From Callipepla californica brunnescens (taxonomy: Eukaryota > Chordata > Aves > Galliformes > Odontophoridae), in NCBI GenBank assembly GCA_023055505.1, contig JALIRH010000040.1, positions 1,437,001-1,501,000 on the forward strand: a stretch of DNA of 64,000 bases. The letters run 5' to 3'. The notes beneath the pieces were generated by a model. That model was not told the DNA's origin. It made no database searches and saw only the letters and a program-made list of their open reading frames with translations. The position numbers were made by a program, and so were the translations under genes. Shown piece after piece: positions 24,601 through 40,928 of the stretch; position 1 is the stretch's first letter, and each line of letters begins with the position of its first letter.

Positions 24601-25399
24601 TAAGCACAGAGGCCATGTAAAGTGTGGAAGATGGTGATTTCCCAGGAAGGGGCAGAGAGCTGTGGTAGACTCAAAGACAGATGTGTCCCAGCAAAACTGT
24701 TCTCCTTCTGCTCGAGGCGGAGGTGGGTCCATGCACAAGTCCAGCTTCCTTGAGTCAGCCTTCCCCTTGTTTTCTGGACCACTGATGCTTTCTCCCTCCA
24801 CTTTTTCTTATGTGGGCTTGAGACTTGCCTCAGTATACACTAAGGCACACCCCACATGCACTACACCCCACAGAGATGCAGTCCTAATGCAGGTTTTCCA
24901 TCAGTCCCAGCAAGTGCTCTGTGATCTGATATAATTACTCTTTGCAGGAGCAGAGGAGCTTCCATTATTACTGCCCTGGAAGCAATCTGAAGAAGTTATC
25001 AAGGCAGGGTTGTAGGAGGATTACAAGTTAGGTGGAAACAGCCCCACGTGGCTTATCCCGACGGCTTTGATACTCAGCCCCCTGCCTCCCCCAAGGGCAG
25101 GTAGAAGGTACAGCGCAGGGGATGGGAGGACAGCAGCAGCAGCAGCACACCACTGGTCCCAGCCGGGCCCCTGCCACTATCTCCCAGGTAGCGACATCCA
25201 CATCCAAGTAGAGACAGCAACGTGGAGCTAAGGGCCTCGTGTAATCGCACTTGGATACCTATGGAGCCAGCCATCGGCCACCTGCAGCTCGGGACCTCCT
25301 CAGACTGGACGTCAATCGGAGTCAGGCGCGATAATCCCGCTAGAAATGCAGTCCTATAGCCCCGACTGGAACCCATGCGTGCAGCATCCCTGAGCTCGA
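21626..25399. other. Intergenic region upstream of MFAP3L, no recognised genes
   Basis: Unique-looking sequence, more GC-rich towards 23.3-25.3 kb. Open frames there have no domain I recognise and no supporting splice pattern. Confidence 0.45.
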
Positions 25400-26260
25400 C
25401 GTTCCTCCTGACAGGAGCACCGAACAGGTTGCTTCTCCCCTGCCTTGAGGTTCTTCCTCCGCAGCCCTCCCTGGCACCGATGCGCTGCCGGCTCCCCTTT
25501 CATCTCTCGCCGCGGCACTGTCCGGTCCGGCCACTGCCACTCCACGCAAGGGCACCGAAGCCGTCCCCGGCTGAGCATGCTCAGTGCCGTCCTGACCTAC
25601 TTTCCCCTGGCGAAGCCGGCAGCGGTAGGGGAGTGGCGGTGTGGAAGATTGCGGTACAGCTCGGCGCGGCGCAGCACGGCGCAGCGCAGCACAGCTCCCC
25701 GTGACCGCGGACTGCGGCAGCGTCGCGCTCCGCCCGCCCGCCCGCGCAGCGCGTCCCGGGCCTGGGCCCGGCGTGGTGCTGCGCGGGGCGCGCTGAGGGG
25801 CACGGCGGAGGGCGCCGCCGCGGGGCGGCCAGCACGCAGGTGAGCGGGGAAGGCGCTTCGGCCGTGCGTCTTAATGCGCCTCGGCGAGGGGGACTGCGGA
25901 GCGAGCGGGACGCGTCGCGGAGCGGCCGCCGCGAGCCGTCCCGTAGCGGGGCGGTGAGGGCAGGCGGTCGTGGCGCTGGGGAAGCGGCGGCCCCGCAGTG
26001 CGCGTTCCCGGCACGGAGACGCCGCGGGGAGCGGGAGATGCCGCGCGCTGGGAGCGCTGGGCGGCTGCTCGGGAAGTCATGCCGTGCCAAGTGTGGAAGT
26101 TGGAGGGATGGATTCGCAGCAGGTCTGGGGCTTTCGGAAAAAAACTCGCAGCTTTAGGCAGGAGGACCGGAGTTTCTACCTTCCCGCTGCTCCCCGTGGT
26201 TGATGCCCGCCGCTGTTTTGCTCCGGGCGGGAGAAAGGGCGTTAGTAATACTGCACGGTG
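25400..26260. promoter_or_regulatory. MFAP3L: CpG island, probable MFAP3L promoter
   Basis: The most GC- and CpG-rich block in the window (dense CGCGG, GCGGCGC, CCGCCCGC). It contains Sp1-type GGGGCGG at about 25822 and 25947 and no obvious TATA box. It lies about 11 kb upstream of the MFAP3L start codon on the same strand, with a good 5' splice donor at 25840. The many open frames here on both strands are a side effect of high GC and are not taken as genes. Confidence 0.75.
25600..25839 (+). other. MFAP3L: Candidate MFAP3L non-coding first exon (5' limit unknown)
   Basis: Within the CpG island, AGCACGCAG is followed by GTGAGC, a consensus donor, giving an exon end at 25839. The transcription start cannot be read from sequence, so the left limit is a placeholder. 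A non-coding first exon in a CpG island joined to a coding exon 2 fits the gene layout, but no transcript evidence is available. Confidence 0.45.
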
Positions 26261-28053
26261 ACCTTTTCCATGGAGCTCACCTCTCCAGAGAGCTGAAGTT
26301 ATGCTGCCTTCCATTTAAAATAAAGGTGACCCCCTGCTTTTTTTTTTGTTTGTTTTGTTTTTTTTTGTAATAACCTTTTTATTTCACAGGACAGCCTCGT
26401 GAGATAAAAGTCAGTTTCCAAAGTGTCCTGCAGGAACGGCAGTCTTACACTTCCAAGTGATCTGAAGTGTAGCTAAAGTCGAGCAGCACTAGAAAAGCAG
26501 GCTTAGAGAACGGAGTGCAGCACTGCTGGGCAGGCGCTTGCCCAGTGTCTGGGTGCCTGCTAGGAGAGTGTGCGTCCCAGCAGTCCTCTGCAAGCTCAGT
26601 TGGCATGAAGCATCGCACATGAAGCTTCCCTGCTCCAGAAACCTGCAGAGTAGGTAATGTCAAATGCCACATGCGACTTCATTTGGTTTGGCTGAAAAAT
26701 GGTGAGGTTAGTTCACAGTGAAACACACAGAGGAGTTTACAAGGGAAAAGCAGAGCAGTTGAGATGTTTGGAGCCACTGCATTATGGAGTGGTTTCTCTC
26801 TTTGCTGCAGTAAGACAAAATCTGGCTAATCTCCTTTCAGTGGAGGTGATGTTTGCTTGGCAGGATCTTTTGTCTGGCTTAGTGCATACAGTTAGCAGCA
26901 GTGCCATGGAATACTTGTGCTTGGTACAGTAGAGATCTTTTTCTAGTAGAAAGAATTCTAGTTCAGGCTGCAGTACAGCAACACCTGTCAATTCAGAGTG
27001 CAGTTTAGGCAGCATGAGTATACGCTGTATATGAGCTGTTTATTCTGAGGAAGTAGAAGCTTTAAATCTTGTCAGCCAGCAGACAATCCACCAAGAAAAA
27101 GCTTGCTTTCCACTTTAACAGCACAGGCAGGTTTCCCATCATGAAAGCATACAGCTAACCTACACGTGTTAACATGTCATCATGGATGACATGGATGTGG
27201 TGTAAGACCAAACTCTCTAGTACTCCTTTCTGCACTTCTGAGCTGTTGCCTGGCCTTGCAGCTGTACACCTTTGCACTACCTGTCAGTAGCCTTAATTTT
27301 GTTATTTAGTTATGCAGACTAGAGCAGTAGCATTCTTCATCCATGTACATACCCACTTCCGAAACATCATTTCCAAGATAGTGGGTGTACTGTTATTTTT
27401 CCTCAATTACAATGATTAAAATAAATCATAACAGCATTTTAGAGCATCAGATGTTCTGTCTTCCAGGAAATAAGTGAGAGAGAGACAAAACTTGTACGCC
27501 TTTGTATAGGTGTAGGATAGAGCAATTCAAAGAGATGTCATGATTTTTACTTAGTTTACACAACGTTAGAGAGCAGACTGTCTTACTTCAGTGTAAAAGT
27601 CGTTGGCAGGAGCAGTGCTTATTTGTCAGAAATCAGGAGCTCTGTACAGGCACATAATTCTCCTGCTTTGGAAGAAGACCACAACACAAGGAGGGATTAC
27701 ATTAAGAACAGCCTATCTAGGCAGGCTTGCCATTTAATTAACACATTCTGCCACTCTGAACATTTTGTACCAACAAGTGTTTTCTGCTGATGTTTTTAAG
27801 TCACACAGGGACAGGGCATCTGTATGGCACTGCAGCCACACCACTGCGTGTGCAGTCCCTGCTCATATGCACACAGTGTGTGGCGTACAGTCCTGCCAGG
27901 GTTTTCTTCAGTAGGTTTTGCCTGTGGCTGGTGCCATGTCAGAAGGCTGTGGTGTGATATGGTAGATTACACTGTATGGGTTACATTTATAAACTCATTT
28001 CTGAATGATGTTGCTAGTTAGCTGTGCTATACATTATCTAACTGTGATCAGCT
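26261..28053 (+). other. MFAP3L intron 1, 5' part, no recognised feature
   Basis: Presumed intron. Holds a T-rich run at about 26338-26367 and otherwise unique-looking sequence without exon signals I trust. Confidence 0.45.
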
Positions 28054-28649
28054 TGACAAAAGATGCTCAGAGTCCAATCGGAGTTTTTGGAATATTTTAT
28101 TACAATCAAAAGGTGAAAAGCAATAAGCAAGCAGCGCTGGGTGTGCCGGGGAGTCTCTGATCCACCAACGACACACACCGAGAAGATGGTTCCCTCTTCT
28201 TTTATACAGCGTCTTATTTAAAATTTCTTGAAGTCCCCTCCTCCTCTTGGTCAATCATTTTATTCTTCTACACTTGTGTGTCCAGTCGCTAGGGGGTCGT
28301 ACATTCCTTCAGATGGCCTTTGGGATGGCGGCTGTTTGTCTCCCTTAATGCCCTCTGATTCATCCCTTGGTGTATTCCAGGCCGGTCTTGCAAGGTCTGT
28401 GTTTGAAATGCTTATCTCTGCCACCCCTTGGTTTGAGGAATGCACCTTCTGGGCTCCATTTTGCAGGGTTAGTGTTTGAGATGCAGATACATTTCTGTTC
28501 CTAGTTTATCCGTCCATGCCTTATAAGGAAATTTTACTCCTTCAATCAATTTTATCTGCTGATTGGATTTAAAGGTACTGTATCAGTATCTTTGACTCTG
28601 TGTCTTTTGACACGAATCGCATTCACATGTTTTACATTTTGACGTGACA
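28054..28649 (-). mobile_element. Probable solo LTR in MFAP3L intron 1 (antisense)
   Basis: A block of about 596 bp with possible TG...CA ends (TGACAAAAG...GTGACA). On the minus strand it has TATAAAAG (28200-28206 on plus) and, about 105 bases further on, AATAAAAT (28096-28101), the promoter-to-polyA layout of an LTR R region. No internal retroviral sequence adjoins it. Boundaries are approximate, because no target duplication was found at the chosen ends. Its promoter would fire antisense to MFAP3L, towards the CpG island. Confidence 0.6.
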
Positions 28650-31600
28650 TTTTTTAGACCACAGCAGATAAAATGGCACAGAAGTTACAGAGTAAACTCT
28701 TAAGGAATACTACACAGATTATTTCACAGCAATGGCCATATGAAGACATATTAGGAGAGGGCTGTATTGATCACATTCTTGTGTAAGCAAGGCTCAAGTT
28801 TCTGTCTGATACTAGGCAAACTCCTTTGAATACCATTTGCTTTCTGGTACTTGTGGAGGAAATAGGCACTGGCTCTTTTAACCTGAAATGATCCTTTTGT
28901 ATTGTAATCAGTTATGAATGGCTAGATTAATTTAAATTCCCAATTTACAAGTTTAATCCTGTCTTAATCACAGTGTCCATACATAACCTCTTTTCGCTGA
29001 ATCCCAGAGACCAATACATGCTTAAGCCAGCTGTTAGAAGTGGGTAATTATATGCATCTTGCAGTTTCATGAGGACATAGATGAATTAGTCATACTCTGC
29101 ACTGTTTTCTTCCCATTTTTTATTCTTTTTATGTTCCAACTTAAATGGGAGCCTTTTTTTTAATATTGTTTCTAATGAAAACTGTATGCAGTGAACTGAA
29201 AATACATATTTAAAGCATATACAAAATTTAGGTTTTAAAAAGTAGAGAAGTCTTCAGCCCTGCAGGGCTGAAGTCTGTACATCTAGAATTTTTATTCATC
29301 GTCTGGAAAAAGAAAACAAGTAGGTGTATCTAAGGGATGGTCAGCTTTGCCAAACAGCTCGGTTGAAGAGAAAGCAGAGGGAAATGAATCAGGGGCCCTT
29401 CCACATTAGTGTGTTCCTAGCAGTAAGAATAGATAAGCCATCTTAAGAGCATTAGAGATCTGTTTTTGCTGGTTTTAGTTACTTAAGCTGTAGGTAGAAC
29501 AATACCTGCAGAGTACTGGTATAAATAGAAGATAAGAGGTGAGTAAACAAAAGGAAAGATAACCCAAAACTTGGTGAGGCCAGGTAGCAGATGCATGTGA
29601 AAGTGTGGGACAGATCTCTGCATCTTTTTTGTTCTTTGTTTCTCAACAAAGCAAACTTACAGGCATTGAACCATCTGCATTTATTGCCAACAGTAAAACA
29701 TAAGCTATGCTGAAAGCTTGCAGGGAAATGCCTTTTAAAGCTATACAGATGTTTCTGGAATGATAGCTTTGTATACAAAACAATGTTGAGTAGCAGTTAT
29801 GTTAAATAAATTCATCATCATGAAAGAAATATAAATTTGGAAAGTCCTGATAAGAGCTCATACCTAATCATATGTGTGCTGGGCCTTAAAATGGCTCTCC
29901 AGTAATTTTAGCATCATATCTGGTTTAGGACCCAGGTAGCCCACAATTCAGGAGAAGGACATTCCCATTGCAGTACTTGTGTTGATTTAGAACAACAAGC
30001 TTCTCCACTGAGTATAAAACTTTATTTTTACTGCAGTCATTAAAATACCTCCAAGAAAGAACACTTAATTTGCTCATTCCATATAAAAACATGCATATAT
30101 ACATCTTATCTAATGAAAAGTTAAATGTCCAAGTTGCCTCGACAGTTTTGTTTTTGTTTTTAATTTGTTGTATTTCGTTTAAAAAAAAAAAAAAAAAAGA
30201 TACAACATAGATGCTGGGATTACAGGAACTGCAATATCAGAAGGGAACTTTTCAGAGTTTGGCCTTCTTGAGGTACTTATAAATAATCTCTCAGGAATTA
30301 CATAACAACTGCCTCCATCTATTCATTTTTAGGTTAATGGATTAGTCTTTGAGCATTCGTTGGAGTGAGGTGAACAGCCACCAGATCACTTAAAAACTTG
30401 TTCAAATCAACAGGACCATTCAAGTGCAAGGAACGTTTTAAATTCTCCAGGATTACGTATGCTGGCTACATTTGCAATACTGAGGCATGAAGTGGAACAA
30501 AGAGGAACAATAACGAGGAGAGCTTTACAGAAATACTTACTTGCAGTCAGGCTTATAGCGTGTTTACATACTTGTAAAGACACAATCTGGAGGATGTTTT
30601 TACCGTTAATAAATAGAATGACATGTCCTTCCTTCTCTGCCCCAAGAGTCTGGATTTGTTATATAGGAAATGTTTATCTATATAGGATTTTTTTTATCAC
30701 AAATATAAAATATGGGGTAACCATGTTGCTTCCTGCTTTCTTGCTGCAGTTTATAGTACTTGATCTGTGGGAGACTACTGAGCACTCAGGCTTGAGCAAT
30801 CCTGAAATAAATAAGCAATGTCTCTCCTGAGTGTGTGAGAATGGACTTATTGCACACTGGGCAATGGATGCACTTTTCAGACAACATGACCTAGTGAGGT
30901 GTGATTGTGAAGCAAGGGGTATGTCTCTTTGGTAGGAGAGGGCTTGCAGAAATCTGGTAAAGAGACATAATCACACTTCTGAGTTGAATGATTGTAAATG
31001 TGTATATTCCACCTGAAAATCTGCAGGTAGTGTGTTTGACTGAAAATGACTGAAAATGGAGTCACAAACATAAATCGATGATTTATCTGGCAATCTTGAA
31101 ATACATTCTTAAATTCCTATATCAAAATGCAATACAACGTGCACATTTTTTGCTGTTCACAGGGCTGTGTTTAGCTAATATATCAAAATGCACACTATTA
31201 TTAGCCATCACTTAAGTCAGCACTGCGTACTCCCCCATTCTGGGCCTTAACTGATATCCCAGTTTAAAATTGCTATACAGATAGCCATAATTTCTGTTGT
31301 AGCAGCTTGTGTCCCTTGTTAATCATGTATGCACCTGTGAGAAGAGCCTGGCTCTTTGTCCTCCATACCCCCAAACCATGTGCCCAGGTTACTGTCGTTC
31401 GGCCTTGATAAGAAGTTTCTGAAAGATTCCTAGGCAGTTGAATGCAGACAAAGAGACTGAAATGCACATAGATGCCCAATAGATGGGCAGAACAAAGCTC
31501 TTCAGCGTACAAGTACTACCAGTGTGCCACGTATTTGACATAGCCAGGGAAGTGGAAGACAGTAAAGTTAGGAAGGACTGAAATCCTCCCAAAAAGAATG

Positions 31601-34600
31601 AACAGAGCAGCTCTTCCAGAATTAAGCTGTAGTATTTTATTGACTAGTAAATGACTAGAGAAACAAGTCGAGTAGTTGCTGCAGGTTGTAAAGTTCTCTT
31701 CATTTGCTATCTGGACCCTAATAGCTTAATCTTTTCATTAGGTAATTTTCACTCTTCTATGAACTGTCAATGAACATTCCTGTTTGTGTGTTAGTATTAT
31801 GAGACAGTTCTTTCAATTGCATTCCTGTTCTAGTGACATCTGTTACCTTTCATTTGTGCCTGCTTTGAAAAGGCATTGCCTATGGCAACTATAAGAGGGA
31901 TTGGCTTGAGAGGTAATAAATAGTTTTAAAAAAATAATTAGCATTTATTTTGTTTTGTAGCACCATCTTTGCTAGTTATTTATAGACAAATGAGAACTAA
32001 AGTGAAAATCATTTCATTTATTTCATTTTCTTGATCACTTAAAAGCTAAGCAAGACAGCATTGAGATGTTAAAGTTGTAGGAATATAATTTATGCATTGA
32101 ACTGACTTCTTGTGCTTCAAATCTGAATCAGATAAGCTCACAGTTAATAGGATTACACATTATTTCAAGTACAAGAACAAGTATGTCTTACAGGAGTAAG
32201 CAAGGCAGGAAAAGGTATGCATTACTGACTTGCTGTTCTATTGTGCTGTCATCATGTCATTCTGCACATATGCAGTGCTTATAAATGTAGCACCTCACTC
32301 ACAGTACTCTTTCTTGGCAGCAGTAATACTGGGAAGCAAACTCATCTGTGACATGAAAAAGTAAACAGTCAAAGCAATCCTCAGAGTCAGTCATGTTTCC
32401 AGCCAGTTTGAGCTGAAAGTGTCTTCTATTGAGACTATCAGTGGCTTTGGACTGAAGTTTTAATCTCAGTTTTGGTCCATTTCACAGTCAGGAGTAATAC
32501 TATCAGCCTGCGTCTGTGCTTGCTCTTGAGCCCATTCCAGGGTATTTCTCTAGATAAAAATGCAGAGATAGCACCACATAGATCGCTGTCCTGTCACTTA
32601 GAAGAAAAACCTGTTGCAGTTCCCTCAAATAGCTCATCTGGTGCGGTTTCTCTTGAAAGTTAATCCTGTGAGCAGCACTGTTACTTTCAGATTTTCTTTT
32701 TCTACTATGTGGATTGGGGAAGAAAGAAACAATAATTTAATGTAAGGACCCCTGGCAACTATCTTGTAGTAGAGAATGTTGCCACAGTATGGTATGCCGA
32801 GGGAAGATACATTTGTGTTCTAACTGCTGGAGAATTTGGACATTCCTCTTATACAGTCTTGGAGGTAAGCCTTTCCCTCACTACAGCTTTGGGTGGAAGA
32901 GGTAGTTCAGGATAGCTGGGGATGTTTCTTTTCCTTTTCACGCACCACAGTTTAAAAAAAAAATAAAAAATAATAAAGTGGAGAAGGAAAAATAAGTGTA
33001 TAACTATATTAAATTTACTATAAAATTTTAGTTTTTCAGGTAGCTTGTGTGTTTCTTGGGGGTGATAGAAAGGAATGCATCCATTCTTTCCACATCCAGA
33101 AACGTAACTTTATATTAACCCCCATTTTGAGGCAAATGTGCTCCCAGTGATTCAGTCTGTTCCTACAGCGCAATATTCTCTATTGTAATATCCCCCTTCA
33201 TAAGTGTTCTGTGTTGCTTTCATTCTTAAGGAGTTCTTGCAGGAGTCTTTGTTTCAATCTAGTCGTTCTAGCTGTTCCCTCACTAAGGGTGAAATTAAAA
33301 GTTATGATTTTTGCTGCCTTCACGGTTTTATTATGAGCCACAGTTAAGTAAAACCTGTCACAGCCAAGAACCAGAGTGAATAGCACTGTGCCCACTTCTC
33401 CCATACCCTGGATTGTCATGCGTCTTTGCCAGAAGTGGGCTACTATCACTCGCAGTTGTGTGACTGAATCATAACCCTTTGCGTCACTTACGTTTAAGAA
33501 AGCAGCTGACTCCCAGAGCTGTTTTCCCTAACATCCTCAGGTTGCTACTGCATGTAAGGCAAAGCAGCAGGATGGAAACTCTCAGAAAATCTCGCTTTGC
33601 ACTGCAGTTTAGTGTCAGCACATTTTCTGCTGTTTCCAGTTCTTCCTGCTTTCCAAACCTGACTACAATGTTTTTGGTCCTGCACAGCTGCTCAGCAGAG
33701 GGTCCAGAATGGGTAGCTCCCCAGGTGGCTACCCTTAAACTTTCTCTTACTGGGTGGAGCTGAGAAAGCCTTTTTTTTTTTTGCTATTTTTGTTGTTGTT
33801 GTTGTTTTGTTTTGTTTTGTTTTTGTTACCCACCTACATTGCATAGGATGCACACCAATGAAAAGATTTCCTGTCACTTCTTTGTTGCCCTAGGAACATT
33901 TGTCTGAACTAGCATCTTAAAACACTGTTTTTTCAGAGAGATTTCTCTCTAACTCCTCAAATTAAACAAGATGTCTGTCAAGAGCACTTCCCTGGATGCT
34001 GTGTAAGCAGCAGCCACCACTCCCAGACATTCTGCTTTAAGATTCCTGCCTGGTTATTGCTCATAGCAGCCATCAAACTGCATTTATTTCAAGCTGATAT
34101 GCATCTGCGTAGATATTAGGTGCTTTCATAATATTCCGCATTCCAGGAACATACATGAGAAAGTATATTACCAAAAGTAAAACAAGTACGTAGGTATGAA
34201 TCTCCCACAGAATATGTCAGTTACTTCATCTCTATTTCAGTTTTACTGCATCTATATGTGATTCACTTCTGTTGTGCCAGAAGGAGGGAGCAGCTATTAT
34301 TTTTACACAAGCAAGTGGCCTTTTGACATGTTAACCAGTGAGATTTGTTAGTGCTACACAAAGGTACAGCTTTTGCTGACACATGGTCTGTGTTAACCAC
34401 AGGTAAACATACAGAACAGACATCCTCACACTGTAACTGCCACCGCACACTTTCCAAAATATCCATCTGTAGCATTCTGGTGCTGTAGGGATTCACTGGG
34501 CCACCAACTAAACTGAGCTCCCCAGTAGAGTGAGGGTCCTTACATGTTTTCACCTGTTGGGTGACATTTCATTTCTGTCTAGAATTCAAATTACTTTCTG

Positions 34601-36433
34601 TACAACACAACAGTTTTGCTACAGATTTTTCTGCCATCAGAAAATATGCATAAATAGAACAAAAACAGGCCACAGTCAGTAATTAGCAATAAGAGCCTGA
34701 GTGGTTTATGTTGTTCTTTTGCTCTTCTCATTGCCTTAAGCCAGCCAGTCTTTGTTCCTCCCTTGCTAGAAAGTGTGACATGTCTTTTGGCTCTTCTGTA
34801 TGGTGCAGTGCACATCTGTAATACTGTACAAAAGCATTTTATAGTCTACATCTGTGTAACCATAAATAATGGCTATCTCCAAGGTTAATGGTGTAGTGGA
34901 AATCACATTTAAATAGTTACTGAAGGAAATAGGCAGAACTGAAGGACTTTTCCAAGCTGGAGATTTAGACACTCTGTACCTGTCTGTAGAAAACTTCAGT
35001 AATTCAGACTCTTCGCACTTTGCAGAGTGGGAAATGGATTTCTGAAGTTACTATGTCTTTGTATAACAAATGAGATTTGCATGTTAATTTAATGTTAAGT
35101 CATTGAGGATCTTCAGGGTGGATATTTCCACATTCATTATTTAGGAAAACTAAGAGAAAATGAGGGCAGACTTGGAGCTGTGATAGACACACCATTCAGA
35201 CAAACAGTAGCAGTGAAAGACGGTAATGTTGTTTTCTTTTTGAATAAAAAATGGATTTTTTGTTTGTTTTTGTTTTTGTTTTTCTTGTATATATGTAACT
35301 TTGCCTAACCTTGTTAGCAGTCATTTTTCCATGCTGTAGTAGATGAGGTACCATGGCATCAAATTAATCTTTATTATCATATAAACAGTTTTGCAAGTGA
35401 AATGTTCACTTGGGGCAAATTTGTTGGATACTAACCACGATCTATTTTAAGATTTCAGGTGGATTCTTCAAACTAATAAGGTTCATTACATTTCAGTTAT
35501 TTACCTTACAAAAACATGAGTAAAACCAATGTGGCTAGATATTCTGATGTGATTTTAACATATTTTGTGGCCCTTAGACTCTGAGTGAAATTTTGACAGG
35601 TGCTCATCTTGAGGCCAATAGTGTGCCCTCAGCCAGTAGCAAATGCCTGTTGTGTTCACTGGTGTCACAGTGTTAACAGAGAGAGAGAAAGAGAGAGAGA
35701 CTGTGTGTGTATGTGTGCGTGTGTGTGTCCAGTTCACCCAGTCTGTGCCTGGCAGAGCATTAACTTCTGGAATACCGGCGTCAAAACCACAACTGGTAGC
35801 ATAATAAGGCCAATAGAGAGCACATTTGTAACTCCCCCTCCTCTGCCTGCATATTAGCAACCTTGCCATTAATATGTCACTAGCAAGTATTTTCCTTTCA
35901 AAATCTGCTCTAAAAATGACTATGAACTACTAAATAACCTCTTTTACATATTTCTTTGAGTTATATTTTATCTCAGAAAACTTAAAAAAAAGAAGAAAAG
36001 TGAATGGTTATAGATGTTTTCTTTTATGCTCTATTGTATTCAGACAAAACTGCACATGCTAAAGGCTCTAAAAGCAGCTCCAAAAACCCTACCTGGAGTG
36101 GTTCTTGTTATGACACATTCCACAATTCAACTAAGGCTGTGCATAACAGAGTTGCAGCACTGAACTGTAGAACTTTTAGAATAGCTGCAGCTAAATGGCT
36201 GCTAATTGTCTAGGAGATAAAAGCTTTCTCCTACGCATGCCACTGTGAACAACAGGAAAACGTATGCATCTTTTTCCAATATGAAAAAACGCTGTGATAA
36301 CATTAGCATTTAGACAAGACATTGAGCTGATGATTAAGAAATGCATTAATGGATGTGTCACTATTTTAAAGAAGCACATCTAATGGATTGTTTATACATG
36401 CCATCTCATTATACTTATTTATTTATTTTATAG
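28650..36433 (+). other. MFAP3L intron 1, 3' part, no recognised genes
   Basis: Long AT-rich stretch without CR1 or LTR sequence I recognise. Holds an A-run at 30181-30199, a TTG/TTTTG run at about 33770-33825 and the microsatellite at 35687. Open frames (for example 30459-30830, 36004-36213) lack support. Confidence 0.5.
35685..35730. repeat. (GA)n-(TG)n compound microsatellite
   Basis: GAGAGAGAAAGAGAGAGAGA followed by TGTGTGTGTATGTGTGCGTGTGTGTG. A simple repeat in intron 1, likely polymorphic. Confidence 0.9.
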
Positions 36434-36554
36434 GGTTGTTTTTTTAATTGCATGGATCAAAATAAAGCTCTCTTCTGACCTCCTCACCTCAAGGGTCAGC
36501 ATTCTACAGAACCAACTCCAGTTTCCAGCCAGTTGTGTATAGCACTGAAGGAAA

Positions 36555-36837
36555 ATGAACATACTGAACAGCCATCACTTTTTGTGCTTTCTGCCTCCAA
36601 TATGCCTTGTCATCTTACTAGCAGCTCTGACAACTGCTGAGGATGTGACTAATAGCACTTACAACCACACTGGCACAAAAATGGGATCTGTGCCTGTGGT
36701 CATCACCCACATCGATCATATCATAGTCAGGGAGGGGTGTAGTGCCTTGATTGACTGCAATGTCCAAGGTAGTCCTAGTCCACATTACAGATGGTACAAT
36801 TCCAACAGCCGCCTGCTCCAAGAGGAAGAGAATAAAG
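36555..36837 (+). CDS. MFAP3L: MFAP3L first coding exon: signal peptide and first half of Ig domain
   Basis: MFAP3L is a single-pass membrane glycoprotein with one extracellular Ig-like domain. This exon encodes residues 1-94 plus one base. Residues 1-28 form a signal peptide (basic-polar start, then CFLPPICLVILLAALTTA). NST and NHT sequons follow at 33 and 37. The Ig domain starts with VPVVITHIDHIIVREG and contains the B-strand Cys at 68 (SALIDC) and the core Trp at 80 (YRWYNS). The donor is AAAG|GTAAGA. The 5' UTR part of the exon probably begins at 36434 (after TTTATTTTATAG) or 36510 (after CATTCTACAG). The start ATG has a good context (GGAAAATGA) and no in-frame alternative. Cys62 (GCSAL) is an extra cysteine; I recall Asn at this place in human. 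Confidence 0.93.
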
Positions 36838-40263
<3,426 letters not shown>

Positions 40264-40696
40264 TGGTTACTCCTGAATCTATGCATAGCAGGAAAATCAG
40301 GTGGAGCTCTTTTAAAAATACATATTGTACTTGCCGCTAAGCCTTACTTGGAGACTATCATAGCAAAGCATATATGTGAATTATTGGCACTTTCTTCTGA
40401 GTTTGACTTTAAATTTATCATGATGTATGGCAGAGTAGTTGCTAATACATTAATACTGTTTGCTCTTTTGGATTAGGAGTATTTCCAAGAAACATTTACC
40501 TCAGAGTTTTCTAGGCTGGAGTCACCTGTTGTGGCCACCTGGAAGCCAGTGGTAGTTTTTGATGTAGGACACTTGAACTTACAGAACACAAAGCTGGTTT
40601 TCATGTTCCTCTTTCACGTTCATTATTTTCCATTATTTTGAAAATATTGTCTTGTGAATTTGAATTATTGCCCAAGAGGCAGCACTCTAGTAGCCA

Positions 40697-40702
40697 AATA
40701 AA
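40697..40702 (+). terminator. MFAP3L proximal polyadenylation signal (candidate)
   Basis: AATAAA, then GTCTGTTTGCTGAG and GCATTGTG as downstream GU-rich element. Confidence 0.5.
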
Positions 40703-40867
40703 ATCCTAATAGATTACTTTTACAAAGTCTGTTTGCTGAGCTGCATTGTGATTGAGAAGGCCATTAGAGAAAGTTAAAATGTTTCCATTTCATTTGTGCC
40801 TGCTTAGGCACAAGGGAAATAATTTTCCTTTTTCCACTGAACGAAGATGCCAATGAGTGGGTGTTGG

Positions 40868-40928
40868 GTTTTTTTTCGTTTTTTTTTTTTCTTTTTTCTT
40901 TTTTCTTTTTTCTTTTTTCTTTTTTCTT
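40868..40928. repeat. T-rich tract with five CTTTTTT units
   Basis: Poly-T followed by five perfect 7-bp CTTTTTT units at 40891-40925. A simple repeat in the MFAP3L 3' UTR; length variation is likely. Confidence 0.9.

Noticed and set aside
25375..26314. Several overlapping open frames on both strands in the CpG island
   Set aside because: High GC removes stop codons; the frames are Arg/Ala/Pro-rich, overlap on both strands and have no domain.
30459..30830. 123-codon plus-strand frame in MFAP3L intron 1
   Set aside because: No domain, no splice sites at sensible places, and the composition is typical of AT-rich chance frames.
36004..36213. Small plus-strand frame upstream of MFAP3L exon 2
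   Set aside because: No start context, no similarity recognised, and no link in frame to the MFAP3L exon.
36618..36821. Minus-strand frame opposite MFAP3L exon 2
   Set aside because: Shadow of the real coding exon.
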